DNA of 64,000 bases from Yoonia rosea (GTDB taxonomy: Bacteria; Pseudomonadota; Alphaproteobacteria; Rhodobacterales; Rhodobacteraceae), in the NCBI RefSeq assembly GCF_900156505.1, contig NZ_FTPR01000001.1:682001-746000 (forward strand), in the 5' to 3' direction. The notes beneath the pieces are model-generated. The model was not told the origin of the DNA. It saw only the letters and a list, made by a program, of their open reading frames with translations, and made no database searches. The position numbers and the translations under genes are program-made. Shown here in pieces: positions 55,463 through 63,724 of the stretch (positions are counted from its first letter, which is position 1; the number at the start of each line of letters is the position of its first letter).

Positions 55463-56279
55463 GACTTGGCAAAGCAAAAGCGCGCCGCCGGACTGTCGCT
55501 TGAGTGGTCTTGGCTGGCTCAGGGTCGTGCTGCGCGCGATCCCCTTGAGTGTTCTCGTCTTTGGTGGATTGCTGATCTTGCTTGCTGTCCGCCTTGTTGA
55601 ACGGCCGCTTTGCGGGCTGGGACGGCCGGTGACGCCCTATATCACACAGTTTGTGTGCCGGATGTCCTTTGTGGTTCTGGGGATCAGGTATACCTCGGAA
55701 GGTGCGCCAATGGCGGGTGCGGGGGCCGTGGTGGCAAACCATACCTCTTGGCTGGATATCTTCGCACTGAACGCCCGCAAACGCATCTATTTCGTCTCCA
55801 AAGCCGAGGTGGCCCGCTGGCCTGGTATCGGATGGCTGGCGCGCGCGACGGGAACCGTGTTCATCCGCCGCGACCGCAGCGAAGTGCAGAGCCAGATCGC
55901 CGTCTTCCGCGACAGGCTGGCGGCAGGTCACAAACTGTTGTTTTTTCCCGAAGGCACCTCAACCGATGGTCTGCAAGTGCTGCCTTTCAAACCAGCGCTC
56001 TTCGCCGCATTTTTCGATCCATCCTTGCGCCAGACGCTTCACATGCAGGCGGTGACTTTGCAGTATCACGCGCCCGCAGGCGCGGACCCGCGGTTTTATG
56101 GCTGGTGGGGTGATATGGACTTCGCGCCGCATCTGCTGGCGACACTGGCTGCCGCAAAGCAGGGTGGCGTGCATGTGATCTACCATGCGCCCGTTCAGGT
56201 CGCGGATTACAGCGACCGGAAAGCGCTTGCCCGCGCGATGGAAGATCAGGTGCGAGCGGGTCTGAAGCCCGGTTTCTAG
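55455..56279 (+). CDS. olsA: Lyso-ornithine lipid acyltransferase OlsA (PlsC family)
   Basis: This 274-residue PlsC-type acyltransferase has a hydrophobic N-terminal anchor (about 27-50), the HX4D motif NHTSWLD, GTVFIRRDR and FPEGTSTDG. It adds the second acyl chain to lyso-ornithine lipid. The start is taken as GTG 55455, overlapping the olsB stop; a longer frame within olsB is not supported. Its TAG stop shares CTAG with the convergent ThiE-like gene. Confidence 0.9.
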   Translation: MAETWQSKSAPPDCRLSGLGWLRVVLRAIPLSVLVFGGLLILLAVRLVERPLCGLGRPVTPYITQFVCRMSFVVLGIRYTSEGAPMAGAGAVVANHTSWLDIFALNARKRIYFVSKAEVARWPGIGWLARATGTVFIRRDRSEVQSQIAVFRDRLAAGHKLLFFPEGTSTDGLQVLPFKPALFAAFFDPSLRQTLHMQAVTLQYHAPAGADPRFYGWWGDMDFAPHLLATLAAAKQGGVHVIYHAPVQVADYSDRKALARAMEDQVRAGLKPGF

Positions 56280-56902
56280 CCCAGCATCGCACGTCTGAGG
56301 GTGCCAAGCGTCCCGGCGGGGTTATCTGTGGTCCAGACTTCATCGCCGATCCCGAAAAAATCTGTATGAGGGGCAAGCGCGCGGATCAAACCCTCGTCCA
56401 GCGCGCCTTCGGCGACAACGGGTACTTCGATCATCAGGGACCACCATTCGAACAGTTCGAGCTCCGCCTGACGGCCGTCACCAAGGGCGGTTTGTCCCAC
56501 GGGACCGAAGCTGACGTAATCGGCGCCCAGCTCGCCGGCGGTCATGCCGTCATGGCGGGAATTGGTGCAGTAACTACCGACGATGGCATCATCACCAAGG
56601 TCCTTGCGCACCTGTCGGACCGAACGTGCGCCGTCTTGCAAATGGACGCCATCAAGGCCCAGACGCTCGACCAGCTGGATATGGGTGTCAATCACCAGTG
56701 CCACGTCACGCGCATGGGTGATTTCGCGCAGGGCGTCGGCTGCTTTGGCGATCCGCGTCTCATCGGTGGTGCCCAGCGCGAGACGGACGCAGGCCACTTC
56801 GGTGCTGTCCAGACAGGCGGCCAATTCGGCCGGATATGTCGACAGATCAAATTCCGAAGGGCTGATGAGGTAGATTTGCGGGTGGTCTTGGGCGTCCGAC
56901 AT
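56276..56902 (-). CDS. Thiamine-phosphate-synthase-like TIM-barrel protein
   Basis: This is a 208-residue ThiE-like barrel: DGVHLQDGARSVRQVRKDLG, IVGSYCTNSRHDGMTAGELGADYVSFGPVG in two parts, and VVAEGALDEG as the phosphate loop. ThiE joins the pyrimidine and thiazole parts of thiamine. There are no other thi genes in the window, and some Rhodobacterales carry a separate canonical ThiE, so a divergent role is possible. The start at 56902 gives a short N-terminus. Confidence 0.8.
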   Translation of the reverse strand: MSDAQDHPQIYLISPSEFDLSTYPAELAACLDSTEVACVRLALGTTDETRIAKAADALREITHARDVALVIDTHIQLVERLGLDGVHLQDGARSVRQVRKDLGDDAIVGSYCTNSRHDGMTAGELGADYVSFGPVGQTALGDGRQAELELFEWWSLMIEVPVVAEGALDEGLIRALAPHTDFFGIGDEVWTTDNPAGTLGTLRRAMLG

Positions 56903-57042
56903 GGGGGCGTTCCGATTTATTTGATGTTTCAGGGGCTTTTAGCGGGGAAAATCGGGCTTGGCTATGGGGGGCGTGCTGCGGTGGTTCTTGCCTTGCACAG
57001 GCCCGCGGCGTATCAGGCGGCGATCTTATCAAAGGAAGTCTT

Positions 57043-57783
57043 ATGCCCAGCGCCCAGCCTCAGCCTGCATTCGTCCTGATCCGTCCCCAGATGGGTGAAA
57101 ACATTGGTGCAGCCGCCCGTGGCATGTGGAATTTCGGGTTGGACCGCATGCGGATCATTGACCCGCGTGATGGCTGGCCGAACCAGAAGGCTGTGGCGAT
57201 GGCCAGCGGGGCAGGGCGGCTGTTGGATGAGGCGCAGATCTTTGCGGATACGGCCGCAGCCATTGCCGATTGCGATTACGTCTATGCCACCACGGCGCGG
57301 CCACGGGGGCTGACGAAACTGGTGCTAACACCCGAGGCTGCGATGCAGGATGCCCGCGCGCGGATTGCGCAGGGACAAAAAGTCGCTGTGATGTTCGGCC
57401 CCGAACGGTCGGGCATGGAAAACGATGATATCGCGCGCGCGAATGCGATCATTTCGGTGCCGGTGAACCCTGATTTTCCGTCGCTCAATCTGGCGCAATG
57501 CGTTCTGCTGACAGGCTATGAATGGCGGCGCGAGGCGGTTGAGGTTGATCCCGCGCGCGTGGATGCTGTGGGCGACTGGGCCGAACAGATCGAGATTGAA
57601 AAGCTGTCCGATCATTATGAGGAAAGGTTGCAGGAGGCGGGGTTCTTCTATCCCGAACACAAGGCCGAGAACATGAAGATGAACCTGCGCAATATGTGGT
57701 CGCGCATGCCGATGACACGGGCGGATGTGCAGATGCTGCATGGCATGATGCGCCAGATGGTGCGCTGGAAAGAGCGGGGGTAA
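57043..57783 (+). CDS. trmJ: tRNA (cytidine/uridine-2'-O)-methyltransferase TrmJ
   Basis: This 246-residue SPOUT (TrmH-superfamily) methyltransferase has RPQMGENIGAAARGMWNFG in the first motif, MFGPERSGMENDDIA (motif 2) and VPVNPDFPSLNLAQCVLL (motif 3, knot), with a C-terminal helical extension (about 175-246) typical of TrmJ. It methylates position 32 of tRNAs. The ATG at 57043 follows AAAGGAAG. It stands alone between the ThiE-like gene and ctaA. Confidence 0.92.
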   Translation: MPSAQPQPAFVLIRPQMGENIGAAARGMWNFGLDRMRIIDPRDGWPNQKAVAMASGAGRLLDEAQIFADTAAAIADCDYVYATTARPRGLTKLVLTPEAAMQDARARIAQGQKVAVMFGPERSGMENDDIARANAIISVPVNPDFPSLNLAQCVLLTGYEWRREAVEVDPARVDAVGDWAEQIEIEKLSDHYEERLQEAGFFYPEHKAENMKMNLRNMWSRMPMTRADVQMLHGMMRQMVRWKERG

Positions 57784-57878
57784 GGTGGATTTCAATCCAC
57801 CTTACATGTGGCACCCTGACGCTTGCGGTCGCCGCACACGGGTTCTAGTTAAACGGTAACACCAAGCGGAGACCGATG

Positions 57879-59015
57879 ATGGCAACCAAGCGCACAATTT
57901 TCGAAGATGTCGGTGACACCCCCAAACAAACAGCCGCCCCCGGCGGGATCAGCCGTGCGGGGCAGGGTGCACGTCGTGCGATCCGCGCGTGGTTGATGGC
58001 GCTCTTCGGACTGGTTGTGGTTATGATCGTTGTCGGTGGTTTGACACGTCTGACCGATAGTGGCCTGTCGATTACCGAATGGAAGCCCGTGACGGGGGCC
58101 ATGCCGCCGATGTCCGAGGCCGCCTGGGTTGAAGAATTCGACAAATACCGTGCAATCCCCGAATACCAGTTGCAGAACCGTGGCATGACCATGGCCGAGT
58201 TCAAGGTGATCTACTGGTGGGAATGGGGCCACCGTCAATTGGGCCGCTTTATCGGGCTGGTCTGGGCCGTGGGCTTTGTGGCTTTCGCCGTGAGCCGCAA
58301 AATTCCGACAGGCTGGACGCCGAAGCTGTTGTTTATCGGCGCTTTAGGCGGCCTACAGGGGTTTATCGGCTGGTGGATGGTGTCGTCAGGCCTGGAAGAG
58401 GGGATGCTGGACGTGGCCTCTTACCGGCTTGCCACGCATCTTGGGCTGGCCTTCGTGATTTTCGGTTTCATCGCATGGTACGTTTATCAGTTGGGCCGCA
58501 GTCAGGCTGATCTGCTGCAAGCGCGCCGCAGTGGGAATGCAGGTCTTGCGCGATTGAGCACGATCCTTGTCGGTTTTGCCTTCCTGCAAATCATCCTTGG
58601 CGCTTTGGTCGCGGGCATCGATGCGGGCCGCGCTTTCCCTGACTGGCCACTGATGGCCGGTGGGTTCTTGCCGCCCGAGCCTTTGTCACTGACCCCGGTC
58701 TGGCGCAATTTCTTTGAGGACGCGGGTCTTGTGCAATTCATGCACCGGATGGTCGGCTACGCGCTCTTTGCCTACACGATCTTCGTCTGGACCCGTGCGC
58801 GCCGCTCGGCCAATGACACCACGCGGTTTACTTTCAACGCGATCATGGCGGTGATGACACTTCAGGTCGCGATCGGCATTGTGACGGTGATGTATTCCGC
58901 GCCGTGGCAGATTGCGATTGTGCATCAACTGGTGGCGGTGATCCTCTGGGCGTTGATCCTGCGGGGCCGCTTTGTGGCGCAGTATCCTGTACCACAAACC
59001 ATCAAGGGGGCCTGA
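57879..59015 (+). CDS. ctaA: Haem A synthase CtaA
   Basis: This 378-residue inner-membrane protein oxidises haem O to haem A for cytochrome oxidase. It has eight hydrophobic segments in two four-helix halves; landmarks are GGLTRLTDSGLSITEWKPVTG, IYWWEWGHRQLGRFIG with a haem His, and the matching second-half FMHRMVGYALF and VHQLVAVIL. Two ATGs are adjacent (57876, 57879); the second has GGAG at seven bases. Type 2 proteins of Alphaproteobacteria have this length. Confidence 0.94.
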   Translation: MATKRTIFEDVGDTPKQTAAPGGISRAGQGARRAIRAWLMALFGLVVVMIVVGGLTRLTDSGLSITEWKPVTGAMPPMSEAAWVEEFDKYRAIPEYQLQNRGMTMAEFKVIYWWEWGHRQLGRFIGLVWAVGFVAFAVSRKIPTGWTPKLLFIGALGGLQGFIGWWMVSSGLEEGMLDVASYRLATHLGLAFVIFGFIAWYVYQLGRSQADLLQARRSGNAGLARLSTILVGFAFLQIILGALVAGIDAGRAFPDWPLMAGGFLPPEPLSLTPVWRNFFEDAGLVQFMHRMVGYALFAYTIFVWTRARRSANDTTRFTFNAIMAVMTLQVAIGIVTVMYSAPWQIAIVHQLVAVILWALILRGRFVAQYPVPQTIKGA

Positions 59016-59019
59016 TAAA

Positions 59020-60489
59020 ATGGGTGCATATACCGACCTGATGGCGTTCCAGCGCGAGACCGAAGCGCTTAGCCAGATTGCAGGCCGCCTTGGATGGGAT
59101 CAGGAAACCATGATGCCTGACGGCGCCACACCCCAGCGCGCGGAAGAACATGCAGCAATGGCCAATATCCTGCATGCCCGCAGGATTGATCCGCGGATCG
59201 GCGAATGGCTGGAGACAGCGCAAGCCACCGATGATGTGGCCGCCGCCAACCTGCGCCACATCCGGCGGGATTATGAGCGCACTGCGAAAGTCCCCGCACG
59301 TCTGGCAGCGGAGCTTGCGAAAACCACGTCGCTTGCGCACCGCGTTTGGGCCCGTGCCCGCGCCGAGGAAGACGTGGCCGCCTTCCTGCCGATGTTGCAG
59401 AAAGTCGTCGATCTGCGCCGTGAGGAAGCGGCTGCCGTTGCAGGCAATACCGACCCCTATGATGCGCTGCTTGACGATTACGAACCGGGTGCCACCGGCG
59501 CGCGCTTGGGTGCGATGTTCGCGGCCTTGCGCCCGCGTCTTGTCGCGCTGCGGGCGGCGATTTTGGATAAACCGGTGCCTGCGCCGTTGCGCACACACTT
59601 TGATGAAGCCGCACAATTGGCGCTGTCGGAAAAGCTCGCCCTCAGCTTTGGCTACGGTCTTGCAAACGGACGGATCGACAAGGCGGTGCATCCGTTCTCA
59701 TCAGGCTCCGGCCTTGATGTGCGGATCACGACGCGGACCAATCCGACCGATCCGTTCAACTGCTTCTATTCCACGATCCACGAGGTCGGCCATGCCGCCT
59801 ATGAGCAGGGAATTGACCACGCGCATTTGCTTACCCCTTTGGGGCGGGGTGTATCTATGGGCGTGCACGAAAGCCAAAGCCGGATTTACGAGAACCAGCT
59901 TGGGCGCAGCCGCGCCTATACGGGCTGGCTTTACGGGCAAATGCGCGATGCATTCGGTGATTTCGGGGTCGCCGATGAAGAGACCTTCTATGCCACGGTC
60001 AACCGCGTGCATGACGGGTTTATCCGCACCGAAGCCGACGAGGTGCAGTATAATCTGCATGTGTTGCTGCGCTTTGATCTGGAGCGTGCGCTGATCGCGG
60101 GGGATCTGGCTGTGACTGATCTGGAAGCGGCATGGAACGACCGCTTTCTGGCAGATTTCGGCTATGCGGTTGATAAGCCCTCGAATGGTGTCTTGCAGGA
60201 TGTGCATTGGTCCGAGGGGCTTTTTGGCTATTTCCCGACATACACGTTGGGCAATGTCTATGCAGGCTGTTTGCATGTGGCGTTGCGTGATGCGGTCCCT
60301 GATCTGGATGCAGATCTTGCGCGGGGCGATACATCGAAAGCAACGGGCTGGCTGCGCGCGAACCTGCAACAATATGGCGGGCTGCGCACGCCGGTTGCGA
60401 CGATCACCCATGCAACCGGTACAGCGCCCAGCGAGGCGCCTTTGCTGGACTATCTGGAAGAGAAATTCAGCGCGATCTACCGGTTGTAG
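59020..60489 (+). CDS. Carboxypeptidase, M32 family
   Basis: This 489-residue thermostable-carboxypeptidase-1-type metallopeptidase has zinc motif HEVGH at residues 254-258, preceded by NCFYSTI and followed by GVSMGVHESQSRIYENQLGRS in two parts, with the third ligand Glu in HESQSR. DVRITTRTNPTD is also typical. The ATG at 59020 follows AAGGGGG. It is 4 bp after the ctaA stop and likely on the same transcript. Probable role: cytoplasmic peptide turnover. Confidence 0.94.
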   Translation: MGAYTDLMAFQRETEALSQIAGRLGWDQETMMPDGATPQRAEEHAAMANILHARRIDPRIGEWLETAQATDDVAAANLRHIRRDYERTAKVPARLAAELAKTTSLAHRVWARARAEEDVAAFLPMLQKVVDLRREEAAAVAGNTDPYDALLDDYEPGATGARLGAMFAALRPRLVALRAAILDKPVPAPLRTHFDEAAQLALSEKLALSFGYGLANGRIDKAVHPFSSGSGLDVRITTRTNPTDPFNCFYSTIHEVGHAAYEQGIDHAHLLTPLGRGVSMGVHESQSRIYENQLGRSRAYTGWLYGQMRDAFGDFGVADEETFYATVNRVHDGFIRTEADEVQYNLHVLLRFDLERALIAGDLAVTDLEAAWNDRFLADFGYAVDKPSNGVLQDVHWSEGLFGYFPTYTLGNVYAGCLHVALRDAVPDLDADLARGDTSKATGWLRANLQQYGGLRTPVATITHATGTAPSEAPLLDYLEEKFSAIYRL

Positions 60490-60537
60490 GCGTCGGAGCC
60501 TCCGGCGGGGATATTTTCGGGCCAGTAATAACGCAGG

Positions 60538-61320
60538 CTAGGACCACTGCGGATCGCGTTTTTCCAGAAAGGCATTGATGCCTTCGTTGGTGTCGTCGAC
60601 CAGCATGTTCTGCACCATGACATCGCCGGTGTAGGCGTAGGCCTCGGCCGTTGTCATCTGGGCCTGCGCATAAAAGGCCTGTTTGCCGATCTTGACCGCT
60701 GAGGGGAGTTTCTTGGCGATCGCCTGCGCAAGCTCTTGGGCGTCGCGCTCCAATGCGTCGGTGTGCACAGCGCGGTTGATCAGGCCGAGGTCCTGTGCCT
60801 CGCGGGTGTTGATAAAGCGGCCCGTTGTCAGCATCTCGAAAGCAGCTTTGCGGTGGATATTCCGGGTCAGCGCCACCATGGGGGTGGAACAGAAGAGGCC
60901 GATATTCACGCCATTGACGCCAAAACGCGTATCGTCCGACGCCACGGCCAGATCGCAGGTTGCCACAAGCTGGCAACCGGCCGCCGTGGCGATGCCGTGG
61001 ACTTGCGCGATGACAGGTTGGGGCATGGACTGGATCCGCTGCATCATGGCGGCACAACGATCGAAGAGGTCCTTGAAATAGGCCGCACCCCCATCGGGCG
61101 ATTGCCGTCCGGCCTGCATTTCCTTGAGGTCATGGCCCGCGCAGAACGCTTTGCCTGATCCCCGCAGGATCACGGCGCGGATGCTGCTGTCCTGTGCGAT
61201 TTGATCAAACGCCCCGTGCAGGGCAGCCAGCATCGCATCCGAAAGGGCATTCAGGCGCTCGGGCGCGTTCATCGTCAAGGTGGCGATATGGCCTGTGTCT
61301 TCGCGAAGCAGGATTGTCAT
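60538..61320 (-). CDS. Crotonase-fold protein, ECHDC3-like, catalytic Glu missing
   Basis: This 260-residue protein is of the enoyl-CoA hydratase superfamily. The oxyanion-hole region (SGKAFCAGHDLKEM) is intact. Where enoyl-CoA hydratase has two catalytic glutamates, this protein has Gln117 (AAGCQLV) and Gly137 (FGVNGVNIG); this matches the ECHDC3 group, whose activity is uncertain. It is therefore not a normal hydratase; hydrolase or another acyl-CoA activity is possible. The ATG at 61320 follows AAAGGGA. It is divergent from a thioesterase gene (51 bp). Confidence 0.88.
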   Translation of the reverse strand: MTILLREDTGHIATLTMNAPERLNALSDAMLAALHGAFDQIAQDSSIRAVILRGSGKAFCAGHDLKEMQAGRQSPDGGAAYFKDLFDRCAAMMQRIQSMPQPVIAQVHGIATAAGCQLVATCDLAVASDDTRFGVNGVNIGLFCSTPMVALTRNIHRKAAFEMLTTGRFINTREAQDLGLINRAVHTDALERDAQELAQAIAKKLPSAVKIGKQAFYAQAQMTTAEAYAYTGDVMVQNMLVDDTNEGINAFLEKRDPQWS

Positions 61321-61371
61321 CTTGTCCCTTTCGGTGTTGCTTGGGTGAACCGTAATGCAGCGCGAGGTGAT

Positions 61372-61791
61372 ATGGAACACAAGATGGATATTCCCGGACT
61401 TCAATCGTTTCTGATTGAGGCTTTTCCGCAGGTTGCCGGAGAGATCGCGGTGACTGAACTGGCCGCTGATCAGCTGACGGTGCGTTTAAAGGTCCAAGAC
61501 AAGCACTTGCGCCCCGGAGGCACGGTATCCGGGCCGACGATGTTTATGCTGGCTGATGTGGCTGTCTATCTGGCGATCCTATCGCGGATCGGGCCGGTTG
61601 CCTTGGCGGTGACCACCAATTGCAGCATCGATTTTATGCGCAAACCAGTCGCCGATGCCGATCTGATCTGCACGGCGCGGCTGCTGAAATGCGGGCGGGT
61701 GCTGGCCGTTGGCGATGTGCTGATCCACAGCGCGGGGCAGGCGGCCCCTGTCGCCCGCGCAAGCCTGACCTATTCCATTCCGCCAAAATAA
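61372..61791 (+). CDS. PaaI-type hotdog thioesterase
   Basis: This 139-residue hotdog-fold protein has the core LRPGGTVSGPTMFMLADVAVYLAIL, the place of the active-site acid, with NCSIDFMRKPVADADLICTARLLK typical of PaaI/DUF4442-like acyl-CoA thioesterases. The start at 61372 has GAGG four bases upstream; Met61384 is an alternative. It is divergent from the crotonase-fold gene, and the two may act on the same acyl-CoA. Confidence 0.85.
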   Translation: MEHKMDIPGLQSFLIEAFPQVAGEIAVTELAADQLTVRLKVQDKHLRPGGTVSGPTMFMLADVAVYLAILSRIGPVALAVTTNCSIDFMRKPVADADLICTARLLKCGRVLAVGDVLIHSAGQAAPVARASLTYSIPPK

Positions 61792-61819
61792 AAAAATGGG
61801 CCGCAACCAGTGCGGCCCA
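61790..61819 (-). terminator. Terminator of the DUF1127 gene
   Basis: A perfect 9-bp stem TGGGCCGCA/TGCGGCCCA with a 5-base loop is followed on the minus strand by seven Ts. It starts 23 bp after the DUF1127 stop and may also end the convergent thioesterase transcript. Confidence 0.9.
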
Positions 61820-61841
61820 GTCAGGAAAAGGCAGGAGGGGT

Positions 61842-62069
61842 TTAGTCCTGCCAGAACGGCTTGGCGGCTTCTGCCTGCGCAGAGAGGCGGTCCAACCCGA
61901 TATCATGAAGCAGATGTGGTTCTAAGTCCTTCAATGCGCGGCGGGTTTTGCGTCGGGTGTCCCATTGTGTCACCACCACAGCAAATTTAACCGCAAGGCC
62001 AGCAACCATTGGCAGGTCTTTCCGGGCAGTGAGATTCATAAGTTGCGCGGTATGGAGCGCGTTTGACAT
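61842..62069 (-). CDS. DUF1127 (YjiS-like) small protein
   Basis: This 75-residue protein has the arginine-rich DUF1127 motif at the C-terminus (RKTRRALKDLEPHLLHDIGLDR). The ATG at 62069 follows AGGAG. Such proteins are abundant in Rhodobacterales and other Alphaproteobacteria; some bind RNA or act in phosphate and carbon storage control. It is divergent from a MocR-type gene with a palindromic operator between, and has its own strong terminator. Confidence 0.9.
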   Translation of the reverse strand: MSNALHTAQLMNLTARKDLPMVAGLAVKFAVVVTQWDTRRKTRRALKDLEPHLLHDIGLDRLSAQAEAAKPFWQD

Positions 62070-62086
62070 GGGTCGACTCCTAAAAT

Positions 62087-62103
62087 TGTATTGACACAAT
62101 ACA
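62087..62103. promoter_or_regulatory. Palindrome TGTATTG-ACA-CAATACA in the DUF1127/MocR promoter region
   Basis: This is a perfect 7-bp inverted repeat with a 3-base spacer, 18 bp upstream of the DUF1127 start and 52 bp upstream of the MocR start. It shares TGTAT...ATACA half-sites with the palindrome at 62158. Likely a binding site of the MocR protein. Confidence 0.7.
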
Positions 62104-62154
62104 GAGAATTTCTACAATGCATTGGTACAAATGAAGAAACTAAAGGTCTATAAA

Positions 62155-63576
62155 ATGATTGTATCCGATACAATTTGGCAGCCGAAAGTTTCAACCGCTG
62201 GCAAGTCCAAATACAAAGCGCTCGCACAGGCGATCCGCGAGGGAATTGTATCAGGACAATTAGCAGCAGGAGAGAAGCTACCGCCGGTGCGTGACCTTGC
62301 CTATCGGGTGGGTGTGACACCCGGGACCGTGGCGCGGGCCTATTCGCTTTTGATTGATGAGGGGCGTTTGATCGCCGGTGTGGGCCGGGGGACCTTTGTG
62401 TCGGGTCAGAAAACCGGTTCAGAGGCCGCCATCAAGGCACCTGTCATACTGGACAGACCCAGCAATGCGCCGGACCGCGCGCACCTGTTAAGCCCCAAGG
62501 TGCCCGATATGGGGCAATCACAGTTGCTGCGTGACGGGATGCAGGCGCTTTCGCGTAACTTTCACCCCGAGCATCTGTTGCGTTATCCCACGCGTGAGAC
62601 CGACCTTGCCGCGCGGCTTGCGTTTCAGGCCGAGATTGTCCCCGAGAGTGTGGCGCATTTCACCGTTGATGACATCGTCACGGCCCATGGCGGGCAGAGT
62701 GCAATCGTGATGGTTTTACAAACGGTGCTGCATGGCACGCATCCCGTGATCGCGGTTGACGAGCTGAGTTATGGCGGTTTTCGCTCGGCGGCGCTTTTGT
62801 GTCGGGCGGATGTTGTGCCTTTGCCGTGGGATGAAGAGGGGCCGCTGGTTGCCGCCTTTGAGGAAGCGATCAAATCCAAAAGTGTGCAGGTCTATTTTAC
62901 CGCATCCGAGGTCTGCAATCCCACGGTCAAGGCCACATCGCCCGCGCGCCGCGTTGAGATTGCGGCGATTGCGCAGCGGTATGGCGTGCACATCATTGAT
63001 GATGATTGCTATCGTTTGATGAAAACAAAGCGGATCGGGCCGAGCTATCGTGCTTTGCTGCCCGGGCTGGGCTGGTATGTGTCCTCGCCGGCCAAGACGC
63101 TGACAGCGGCATTGCGTATCGGTTTTGCGATTGCGCCCGAAGGGTGGGGGCCGGCGCTGGTCAGGACCGCCACATATCATTCCTTTGGTGTCTCGCGGAT
63201 GATCACGGACCTTTACGCGCATGTGCTGGCCACGCCCGAGCTGCCGCAGATCATTGCGCAAGTAAAGCAGAGGGTGGCCGCAGACATTCACGCGGCCGTC
63301 AACATCTTGGGGGGATACCAGTTGAACTGGTCAGAGGACGTGCCGTTCCTGTGGCTTGAACTGCCCAGAGGGTGGCGGGCCACCGCATTCTGTACCGCGG
63401 CCGAGGCGTCTGGGGTCCTGATCAAACCTGCCGAAGACTTTGCCTTGCGCGATGGGCGTTCCGTTCATGCGGTGCGTATTGCGATCAATGGTCTTATGCC
63501 GCACGACGCCTTCGTCGAGGCGATGGGGGCACTTCGTGCATTGCTTGATCAACCGGCAGAGCAACTTGCGACATAA
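62155..63576 (+). CDS. MocR-type PLP-dependent regulator (GntR family)
   Basis: This 473-residue protein fuses a GntR winged helix (about 15-85: ALAQAIREGIVSGQLAAGEKLPPVRDLA in two parts, VTPGTVARAYSLL) with an aminotransferase-I-like domain (about 110-465). The PLP lysine is in SSPAKTLTAALRIGF and the pocket Asp is in IIDDDCYRL. Such regulators sense PLP-amino-compound adducts. The ATG at 62155 follows AAAGG; an ATG at 62131 has no ribosome site. The second operator lies in its first codons, so autoregulation is likely. The ligand is unknown. Confidence 0.92.
   Translation: MIVSDTIWQPKVSTAGKSKYKALAQAIREGIVSGQLAAGEKLPPVRDLAYRVGVTPGTVARAYSLLIDEGRLIAGVGRGTFVSGQKTGSEAAIKAPVILDRPSNAPDRAHLLSPKVPDMGQSQLLRDGMQALSRNFHPEHLLRYPTRETDLAARLAFQAEIVPESVAHFTVDDIVTAHGGQSAIVMVLQTVLHGTHPVIAVDELSYGGFRSAALLCRADVVPLPWDEEGPLVAAFEEAIKSKSVQVYFTASEVCNPTVKATSPARRVEIAAIAQRYGVHIIDDDCYRLMKTKRIGPSYRALLPGLGWYVSSPAKTLTAALRIGFAIAPEGWGPALVRTATYHSFGVSRMITDLYAHVLATPELPQIIAQVKQRVAADIHAAVNILGGYQLNWSEDVPFLWLELPRGWRATAFCTAAEASGVLIKPAEDFALRDGRSVHAVRIAINGLMPHDAFVEAMGALRALLDQPAEQLAT
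62158..62174. promoter_or_regulatory. Palindrome ATTGTATC-C-GATACAAT inside the MocR start
   Basis: This is a perfect 8-bp inverted repeat with one central base, covering codons 2-7 of the MocR gene. The inner half-sites TGTAT/ATACA equal those of the 62087 site but are 3 bp apart rather than 7. Binding here would block elongation or initiation of its own gene. Confidence 0.65.
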
Positions 63577-63645
63577 TTGATGGGGTAAAATAATACCTAA
63601 ATTTTAACCCATTGAAAACGCATGAGTTTACCGCGTCAAAGGCGC

Positions 63646-63673
63646 TTGACTGCGCACCGGCTCTGTTTATAAC
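63646..63673 (+). promoter_or_regulatory. Sigma-70 promoter of rplM
   Basis: TTGACT (63646-63651) and TATAAC (63668-63673) are separated by 16 bp, with about 45 bp of leader before rplM. A possible AT-rich stem (63581-63611) that could end the MocR transcript lies just upstream. Confidence 0.75.
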
Positions 63674-63724
63674 GCCCCAATCGAATGACACGTGGCGCGA
63701 GCCACCCCAAACTTTTGGTGGAAT

